In this document: positions 1 to 4,363 of the stretch, piece by piece
Layout: each line of letters opens with the position of its first letter
How positions within the stretch are numbered: the first letter of the stretch is position 1
DNA from: Nitrospirota bacterium
Lineage (GTDB): Bacteria > Nitrospirota > Thermodesulfovibrionia > Thermodesulfovibrionales > SM23-35
Direction: 5' to 3'
Length of the DNA stretch: 5,723 bases
NCBI GenBank assembly: GCA_029883145.1
Contig: JAOUJR010000124.1
Span: 1 to 5,723 of the forward strand
Notes under the pieces: generated by a model
The model's database searches: none
Told to the model about the DNA's origin: nothing
What the model saw: the letters and a program-made list of their open reading frames with translations, nothing else
Translations under genes and position numbers: made by a program

Positions 1-677
1 CATTTCTTTCCCCATGTGTTCTCCCACTCGTTCCATCTTATGTATCCTTTATTACTGGTATCTCATTTGAAGACCTTACCGCAGAGGTAGATAGAAAAAG
101 AGTAAGATACCTGACAATTACGCATTCGCTCGCATTCATATTTGGTTTTTCCTCGATATTTATCGCTCTGGGTGTATCATCATCCGGGGTAGGCAGGCTT
201 TTATTTGACTATATGGATTATATAAGAATAATCGGCGGTATTATAGTCATCATATTCGGTTTGTTTGTTGCAGGTATCCTGAAACTCAATTTTCTCATGA
301 GGGAATTTAAAATCAACATAGGAGGAAGGCCATCGGGATATATTGGATCGTTTCTTGTAGGGATGGCATTTGCAGTAGGCTGGGTACCCTGCATCGGCCC
401 GATACTTGGCACAATACTCATTTATGCAAGTTCAAAGGCATCTGCCCTCTATGGATTCAAGCTCCTCTTAGTCTATTCCTTCGGCCTTGCGATACCTTTT
501 TTTATATCAGCTCTTGCGATCAATTCCTTTCTCAGTTATTCAAAAAAGCTTGCTAAATATATGCGATGGATCATGGTTTTCAGCGGGATTATACTTATTC
601 TTTTCGGGATCATGCTCCTCAGCAACAAGGTCCGCGAACTCTCTGGCCTCTTTCCTGATTTCGGTATTACGTTTTAA
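1..677 (+). CDS. ccdA: CcdA/DsbD-family cytochrome c biogenesis membrane protein, 5' end missing
   Basis: This inner-membrane thiol-disulfide transporter moves reducing equivalents from cytoplasmic thioredoxin to periplasmic acceptors such as cytochrome c maturation thioredoxins. The reading frame is open from base 3, well upstream of the first ATG at 213, so that ATG is internal and the true start lies outside the window. The visible part is 224 residues. It opens with the family signature FLSPCVLPLVPSY (Cys at residue 5, bases 15-17) and has the second signature GWVPCIGPILG (Cys at residue 130, bases 390-392). These two cysteines form the redox pair in the family. About six hydrophobic segments are visible, as expected for CcdA. 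Full-length members are about 220-245 residues, so only some 10-20 residues are missing. It ends with TAA and converges on the acyltransferase gene. No thioredoxin or cytochrome partner is in the window, so the exact acceptor is unknown. Confidence 0.93.
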   Translation, partial: FLSPCVLPLVPSYVSFITGISFEDLTAEVDRKRVRYLTITHSLAFIFGFSSIFIALGVSSSGVGRLLFDYMDYIRIIGGIIVIIFGLFVAGILKLNFLMREFKINIGGRPSGYIGSFLVGMAFAVGWVPCIGPILGTILIYASSKASALYGFKLLLVYSFGLAIPFFISALAINSFLSYSKKLAKYMRWIMVFSGIILILFGIMLLSNKVRELSGLFPDFGITF

Positions 678-814
678 ACCGTATAACTTATAAAGTCACG
701 GGCAGATAGAGTATTTAAGAAGTCTTTATGATGTCTCTGGAAAAGAAATCCTGATGAGAATCAGAACGTGCACATTTCCTCTTGTACTGCTGACAGGTGA
801 CGTTTCCCATGTCT

Positions 815-1618
815 TCAGTTTTTCCCCTTGATTGTAGCTCCCCATTGCTGAAGATTATTCACTATAAACTGCACAATCTGTTTGTGTTCGTCTTTTCCGC
901 TACCCGTTATCTCCATAGGTTTATCAAAAACAATATGAATCGGCTTATTTCGACTTACAGGACCTATATCTTTGAGATATGTTCCGTTTTCCCAGAAATC
1001 CGTTTTAAGGGCTGCAGGTATAATGTGTACTCCAGCAGCTTTTGCCAATTTGACACCTAAAGAGTTGAATTCTTCGGGGTTGAAAACAGCATTTCGGGTG
1101 CTTTGAGGAAATATGATTATAGAGACACCTTTTGAGAGAAGTTCCTTGCCTTTATTCATAACGACCTGGAAATCTTCCCTGGGATTTATTCTCTTTACCA
1201 CAATAGGGTTCCGCGACTTCATCACAGGTCCAAATAAAAAATGTCTGACTAAACTCTCTTTGACCACAAACGTGACCTCCATGAGGGGTACAATCATGCA
1301 CGGAAGCACGAAGGTTTCGAGTATGCTCATGTGGTTGCTGATGAATACAACCGGCCCTGAAACGGAACGCAGGTTGTTCAACCCGCTCATGTGAAAACGG
1401 CCGCCACATCCCTCAATTAACTTGAGGATTCTGTATGAAGACTCTGCCCATGCCTCTCTGTTATAGGTGTTCTTAACTGCCAGTGATCTGCTTCTTATAA
1501 TCTCTCCAATATATCCACCCACAAAAAACCAGCGGCTACCCAGAAACAGTCTATCCATGAGAAAACGGGGAGTGCTGTCAGGGGTGTCATATGTGTCTCC
1601 TGTGAAATATGGCTTCAA
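815..1618 (-). CDS. PlsC-type lysophospholipid acyltransferase (variant motifs)
   Basis: This is a probable 1-acyl-sn-glycerol-3-phosphate acyltransferase or related acyltransferase, acting at the inner membrane in phospholipid or other lipid acylation. The 267 residues show the family blocks in order: SNHMSILETF (residues 95-103), where His96 is the catalytic histidine; VVKESL and the SRNPIVVKR region (about 119-143); IIIFPQSTR (168-175), the usual FPEGTR position; and IIPAALKT (199-206). Two signatures deviate. HX4D is HX4E (Glu101) and FPEGTR is FPQSTR. I recall a subgroup in deltaproteobacteria and relatives with similar changes, so this may be a subfamily trait and not decay. The start is TTG at 1618, with a weak AAAGGA about 10 bases upstream; the next candidate, ATG at 1558, lacks a ribosome site and would cut a plausible N-terminus. 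The acyl donor and lipid acceptor cannot be told from sequence. Confidence 0.88.
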   Translation of the reverse strand: MKPYFTGDTYDTPDSTPRFLMDRLFLGSRWFFVGGYIGEIIRSRSLAVKNTYNREAWAESSYRILKLIEGCGGRFHMSGLNNLRSVSGPVVFISNHMSILETFVLPCMIVPLMEVTFVVKESLVRHFLFGPVMKSRNPIVVKRINPREDFQVVMNKGKELLSKGVSIIIFPQSTRNAVFNPEEFNSLGVKLAKAAGVHIIPAALKTDFWENGTYLKDIGPVSRNKPIHIVFDKPMEITGSGKDEHKQIVQFIVNNLQQWGATIKGKN

Positions 1619-1679
1619 TTCTATCGAGTCCTTTGTATGCTTATTGGGTTATTAAACTCCCTCTTCAAAACACAGGTGG

Positions 1680-1910
1680 TTAGCCTGAATATGGAAAATG
1701 CTCCCTCATGTTCAAGGCCAAAAGAAGTGCAATAGCATTTATAGTATTATAATGACGATCTTTTGGCCACACTCGTTCATATCCGAACTGCTTAAAATAT
1801 ATCAACTCTATCTGAAGGCTCAGTTCTTCCTCCCAAAGTTCCACGTGGAACATTAAAATCTTTCTCACCAGCAGATGTACTGTATTAAACGTATCGGAGA
1901 CAGCTTGCAT
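1680..1910 (-). CDS. Doubtful small ORF spanning a parS-like site
   Basis: The stretch 1619-1963 (345 bases) between the acyltransferase and the secreted-protein gene holds no recognisable gene. The only candidate is this 76-codon frame on the same strand as its neighbours. It begins with ATG at 1910 without a convincing ribosome site. An internal ATG at 1853 (protein beginning MFHVELWEEE) has a weak purine-rich GAGAAAG upstream and would give 57 residues. No signal peptide, membrane segment or familiar domain is visible, and I recognise no family. The residues MFHVE are simply the translation of the parS-like palindrome, which argues that this stretch is conserved as DNA rather than as protein. 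It could equally be a remnant of a larger decayed gene. Treat it as unproven. Confidence 0.25.
   Translation of the reverse strand: MQAVSDTFNTVHLLVRKILMFHVELWEEELSLQIELIYFKQFGYERVWPKDRHYNTINAIALLLALNMREHFPYSG
1837..1852. promoter_or_regulatory. parS: parS-like site 1 (candidate ParB-binding palindrome)
   Basis: Bases 1838-1851 read GTTCCACGTGGAAC, a perfect 14-bp palindrome. With its flanks, the 16-mer AGTTCCACGTGGAACA differs only at the first base from the widespread chromosomal parS form TGTTCCACGTGGAACA. That form is a variant of the Bacillus consensus TGTTTCACGTGAAACA and is of the kind reported in Pseudomonas. Such sites load ParB (Spo0J), a CTP-dependent DNA clamp, for origin segregation. 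The site lies in a region without a certain gene and has a near-identical partner 1046 bp away (centre to centre). The match and the pairing are seen; ParB binding is inferred. Confidence 0.8.
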
Positions 1911-1963
1911 GACCTGTTACCTGTTATGCCTACCCCCAAAGTGATTGAGTTACATCTTACTCT

Positions 1964-2809
1964 CTATGGCAGGGCGATGTCAGCTAACTTTAGCGGAGTT
2001 TTTATTAAAGACTTGGGTGTTACCATAAATATTGCCATCCGTGCTTTCTGTGTCATAGGTTTTTCAAATTCAAACACCCTGACATCTCCCATCTTCATCG
2101 ATGAGATATTATTTATCTTCTTCCCACTTTCATCAATGAATTCTATTGCTACTATCTTTGACTCAGGGTCTTTGATATTCAAAATAACGCTATTTTCTCC
2201 GACTTCCATCATGCTTCCAAACAATGAGCTGAAAGCCTGGACCATTGCCTCACCAAATTCTTTTGCTAAGTCTCCTTCTTTTTCTTTTGCTTCCTTTTTC
2301 TTCATTTCTTTAATCTCATCATACTGACTTTTTGTTAAAATAGTGACTTCTACCTGTGCTTCCTTCAGTGCTGTGTCTGACAGTGGTTTGCCTGTTTGAG
2401 TCATGAAGTTATTTATTGTCGCAGTAGCGTCAGGATCGTTTTTCGGTATAAACATGCTCATCTCGCCGATTAATTCCTTAATTGTAATAGCTTTACGTGA
2501 TGGATTTTTCAGTTTGACCTCAACCTCAGCCTGTCCTATGTTGTACTCATCAGGTTTGGTAAAATCCTCTTTGCCTCTATCATCTTTCAACAAGTCCCTG
2601 TCGGTATCGTCAATCGCTTTGGTGATTTTCAGTTTCAAACCCTTTGCGTCAGAAATGATGTCACCCATCACCTTCAATTTTATTTCCATCCCTGAGAAAT
2701 GTCCGGTTGTCCTCGTATCCCTTACTTCACTCACGGATACTCTAATGTCGCTTGCGTAAACAACTCCTGCAATGAGACAGATTAAACAGGTCAGAAAAAA
2801 TTTTCTCAT
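1964..2809 (-). CDS. Secreted (periplasmic) protein of unknown function
   Basis: I do not recognise this 281-residue protein. It starts with a type I signal peptide: MRK, a hydrophobic run FFLTCLICLIAGV, then VYA followed by SD, giving likely cleavage near residue 19. The two cysteines in the signal do not form a lipobox, so a lipoprotein is unlikely. The mature part looks like two beta-rich segments (about 21-115 and 205-265, alternating hydrophobic strands such as MEIKLKVMGDI and SVILNIKD). Between them is a highly charged, probably helical linker (about 160-185, rich in Lys and Glu) and an amphipathic helix (AMVQAFSSLFGSMM). No catalytic motif is evident, so a binding or structural role in the periplasm is possible but unproven. 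The ATG at 2809 is preferred over the GTG one codon upstream because AAGGAG sits 5 bases before it. The gene lies between two parS-like sites. Confidence 0.85.
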   Translation of the reverse strand: MRKFFLTCLICLIAGVVYASDIRVSVSEVRDTRTTGHFSGMEIKLKVMGDIISDAKGLKLKITKAIDDTDRDLLKDDRGKEDFTKPDEYNIGQAEVEVKLKNPSRKAITIKELIGEMSMFIPKNDPDATATINNFMTQTGKPLSDTALKEAQVEVTILTKSQYDEIKEMKKKEAKEKEGDLAKEFGEAMVQAFSSLFGSMMEVGENSVILNIKDPESKIVAIEFIDESGKKINNISSMKMGDVRVFEFEKPMTQKARMAIFMVTPKSLIKTPLKLADIALP

Positions 2810-2814
2810 CACTA

Positions 2815-2820
2815 CTCCTT
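2815..2820 (-). promoter_or_regulatory. Ribosome binding site of the secreted-protein gene
   Basis: AAGGAG on the - strand lies 5 bases before the ATG at 2809 and only 2 bases before the adjacent GTG, which decides the start in favour of ATG. It is the strongest Shine-Dalgarno sequence in the window. Confidence 0.8.
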
Positions 2821-2881
2821 TTTAGTAATGTTGCCTTTCATAAATTTGAACAAAATCGCCTTGATAACCTCGATTCCTCCA

Positions 2882-2899
2882 ATGTTCCACGTGGAACAT
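2882..2899. promoter_or_regulatory. parS: parS-like site 2 (candidate ParB-binding palindrome)
   Basis: ATGTTCCACGTGGAACAT is a perfect 18-bp palindrome, and its inner 16 bases (2883-2898, TGTTCCACGTGGAACA) match the widespread bacterial parS form at every position. It lies in the gap just past the cutA stop codon (2903-2905) and about 70 bases upstream of the secreted-protein gene. It shares its 14-bp core exactly with the site at 1838-1851. The position would also allow an effect on transcription of the downstream gene, since ParB spreads from parS, but that is speculation. Confidence 0.88.
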
Positions 2900-2902
2900 C
2901 TC

Positions 2903-3217
2903 TTACCCCGTAACCTCTCTCAGCCACTTCAGGTAGTCTTCGGAGCCCTCAACTATAGGAATTGCGATTATTTCAGGGACTGAATAGCTATGGAGTTCTT
3001 TGACTTTATCTGAAAGGGCATTAAACAGGGCCTTCTGAGTTTTTGTAATCATCAGGACTTCGGGTTCGTCTTCTATTTTCCCCTGCCAGCTATAGAGAGA
3101 ACGGATATTTTTGATGATATTCACACAACCTGCGAGTCTCGATTCTACGAGAGTCCTTGCGATTCTTGCTGCTTCATCCTCATTTGAAACAGTGATAAAA
3201 ACAACTATTTCATTCAT
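2903..3217 (-). CDS. cutA: CutA1 family protein (divalent cation tolerance protein)
   Basis: This is a small, highly stable homotrimeric protein related in fold to PII signalling proteins. It was linked to copper and divalent-cation tolerance in E. coli, but its real cellular role is unsettled. At 104 residues it has the normal length. Family features are visible in order: an N-terminal strand ending in SNEDEAARIARTLVE (residues 11-25), RLAGCVNII (27-35, with the conserved Cys31), SLYSWQGKIEDEPEVLMITKT (40-60), VKELHSYSVPEIIAIPI (72-88), and the C-terminal DYLKWL. Nothing is truncated. The start is ATG at 3217, preceded closely by GAGG with poor spacing; there is no better candidate. It is separated from the upstream EF-Tu-like gene by about 96 bases, so it may share that transcript or have its own promoter; none is clear. 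Confidence 0.97.
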   Translation of the reverse strand: MNEIVVFITVSNEDEAARIARTLVESRLAGCVNIIKNIRSLYSWQGKIEDEPEVLMITKTQKALFNALSDKVKELHSYSVPEIIAIPIVEGSEDYLKWLREVTG

Positions 3218-3313
3218 ACCTCATTATCCCCCATCCCTATCTCATATGTGGAGATAAGTGTATTTTGATTTACGACTTGAAGGACAGAGTGTGGCAGAGT
3301 GTTCGAGAGCGTG

Positions 3314-3565
3314 CTAATCAGTGACCTTATAGACAATATCCTTTTCTCTCACTTCCCCGCTGACTTTCATCCCTATGCACTGACCTTTTTCTGCTCTTGC
3401 GATATTCTGGTGCTCCATCTGCATGGATTCTACCTTCTGTGTAATGTCAGTCGCATGTCCACTGATGTGTATAGTGTCTCCGACCTGCAGGGGTTCTGAG
3501 AGCTCAACAACTGCCACACCTATTTTGTTATAAAAGTGCGTTATCTTACCAATCTTTATTTCCAT
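3314..3565 (-). CDS. Small EF-Tu domain-2-like protein (translation elongation factor-like)
   Basis: An 83-residue single-domain protein resembling the beta-barrel domain 2 of EF-Tu-type GTPases without a GTPase domain. The visible pattern is MEIKIGKITHFYNKIGVAVVE (split by a turn), then LQVGDTIHISG (26-36), TDITQKVESMQMEH (39-52), and AEKGQCIGMKV (58-68), ending in a short strand DIVYKV. The VGD and KGQ-IG pieces correspond to conserved turns of domain 2. Stand-alone proteins of this type are known in bacteria and are usually annotated as translation elongation factor-like; I recall them near U32-type peptidase genes, which are not seen here. Their function is not established. The ATG at 3565 gives the usual length. 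A GTG at 3619 would add 18 residues of poor quality, and neither has a Shine-Dalgarno sequence. The ATG fits a leaderless start from the promoter just upstream. Confidence 0.85.
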   Translation of the reverse strand: MEIKIGKITHFYNKIGVAVVELSEPLQVGDTIHISGHATDITQKVESMQMEHQNIARAEKGQCIGMKVSGEVREKDIVYKVTD

Positions 3566-3572
3566 GAAATTA

Positions 3573-3600
3573 ATAATACCAGAATTTGAAAAATTTTCAA
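3573..3600 (-). promoter_or_regulatory. Candidate sigma-70 promoter for a leaderless transcript
   Basis: On the - strand, TTGAAA (3595-3600) and TATTAT (3573-3578) are separated by 16 bases, close to the sigma-70 consensus pair. The -10 box ends 7 bases before the ATG at 3565, so transcription would start at or next to the A of that ATG. This agrees with the lack of a ribosome site there. The region is very AT-rich, so chance matches are possible. Confidence 0.35.
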
Positions 3601-3730
3601 TATTTTTCTGAGATTCCACCTAACGCCATTTCTGTCTAAAATACTCTGTAGAACGTATACGGCTCGATTTCCGAATCAAAATAAACTCCCCTTGTTCGGG
3701 TTCAACCCTTTATCTGATTTGAATTGTAAT

Positions 3731-3833
3731 ACAGTAGGGCATAGTATTTGAGCGGATTTAAATTCTTTCAAAGAAAGAATTTACCTCGGAGGGCATCAGC
3801 CCGAGAATGAGCGAAAATATTATGCCCTGCTAT
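3731..3833. repeat. Folded inverted-repeat element with two internal hairpins (REP/MITE-like or structured RNA)
   Basis: The 297-base gap between the ogt stop and the EF-Tu-like start holds a compact nested structure. An outer stem pairs 3733-3749 with 3815-3831 over 17 positions, including GGGCATA with TATGCCC. Two positions (3735/3829 and 3744/3820) pair as G-U only in + strand RNA and would be A-C mismatches on the - strand. Inside are a perfect 11-bp hairpin (TAAATTCTTTC at 3759-3769 against GAAAGAATTTA at 3773-3783, loop AAA) and a GC-rich hairpin (3785-3805, CTCGG with CCGAG or CTC/GAG plus GGGC/GCCC). AGGGCAT occurs at 3736 and 3790, and inverted at 3822; GAGCGGA and GAGCGAA recur inside each arm. 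There is no protein-coding frame and no T-tract of a standard terminator. A miniature mobile element, a REP-type repeat or a small RNA are all possible. The rest of the gap (3601-3730) shows nothing else I can support. Confidence 0.6.
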
Positions 3834-3862
3834 TGAAGTCAGGATTTTATGATAAATTCAGA

Positions 3863-4363
3863 TTAACTTTTCTTTGATAACTTCATGTAGTACTCAATCT
3901 CAAGGAGTCTTCTTTTGAAATCAACGCCTGGAGAGTAACCGCCGATTGAGCCATCAGATTCGATAATCCGATGACATGGAAGTACTATAGGGAGGGGATT
4001 TCTGCTCAGTGCCTGACCAACTGCCCTAAAGGCATTTGGTCTGCCGATTTTTTCTGCAAGCCATTTATATGTTCTTGTTTCTCCATAGGGTATTTCATTG
4101 AGCGCAAGCCATACCTCTCTGTCAAATTCAGTACCTGTAGTAAACCCTATTTTCTGTGTGAATTCTTCCCTGCCATTTTCAAAATATTCCTTGAGTTCTT
4201 TTTTTATTAAAGGAGGTGCTTTACCCTTTGGAAGTATCTCTCTCGGCTTACTAAAATCGATTCCACCAAGATTTTTGCCGGTAAATATAAGATAAAGTGT
4301 CCCTATTGGACTTTCAAAAGTATCGTAGAAAGACTCATGTCCACGTAACTTCTTCTGTCTCAT
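3863..4363 (-). CDS. ogt: Methylated-DNA--[protein]-cysteine S-methyltransferase (O6-alkylguanine DNA alkyltransferase)
   Basis: This is a suicide DNA-repair protein that moves a methyl or alkyl group from O6 of guanine (and O4 of thymine) to its own cysteine in one step. From ATG at 4363 it has 166 residues, typical for Ogt. The N-terminal domain (about 10-75) carries FESPIGTLYLIFTGKNLGGI. The C-terminal DNA-binding and active domain has GTEFDREVWLALNEIPYGETRTY (77-99, split by the family's turn), the helix with RAVGQALSRNP whose Arg113 corresponds to the arginine finger, and the active site LPCHRII with acceptor Cys130, followed by GSIGGYSPG. All key residues are intact. The frame is open up to GTG at 4399, but that start would overlap the kinase gene by 65 bases. 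ATG 4363 overlaps it by 29 and has GAGCAGG just before it. The overlap suggests translational coupling and one transcript with the kinase. Confidence 0.96.
   Translation of the reverse strand: MRQKKLRGHESFYDTFESPIGTLYLIFTGKNLGGIDFSKPREILPKGKAPPLIKKELKEYFENGREEFTQKIGFTTGTEFDREVWLALNEIPYGETRTYKWLAEKIGRPNAFRAVGQALSRNPLPIVLPCHRIIESDGSIGGYSPGVDFKRRLLEIEYYMKLSKKS

Noticed and set aside
751..764. Small hairpin CTGAT-GAGA-ATCAG between the two convergent genes as a terminator
   Set aside because: The stem is only 5 bp with no GC-rich core or following T-tract; no convincing terminator is visible for either gene in 678-814.
797..1060. Plus-strand open frame opposite the acyltransferase gene
   Set aside because: It is a shadow of a well-supported gene on the other strand, with no recognisable protein features or ribosome site.
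1913..1926. Tandem CCTGTTA CCTGTTA
   Set aside because: Two copies of a 7-mer only, with no further units or inverted partner; too little for an iteron or repeat call.
2820..2860. Possible promoter TTGTTC-17-CATTAC before the secreted-protein gene
   Set aside because: The -10 match is only three of six bases and other spacings fit equally badly.
3238..3256. Hairpin TATCTC / GAGATA upstream of cutA as a regulatory leader
   Set aside because: It has six mostly AT pairs with a 7-base loop, which is expected by chance, and nothing else suggests a riboswitch.
3691..3712. GGGTTCAACCC resembling a tRNA T-arm
   Set aside because: The stem after the loop does not pair, and no acceptor stem, D-arm or anticodon arm can be drawn on either strand.
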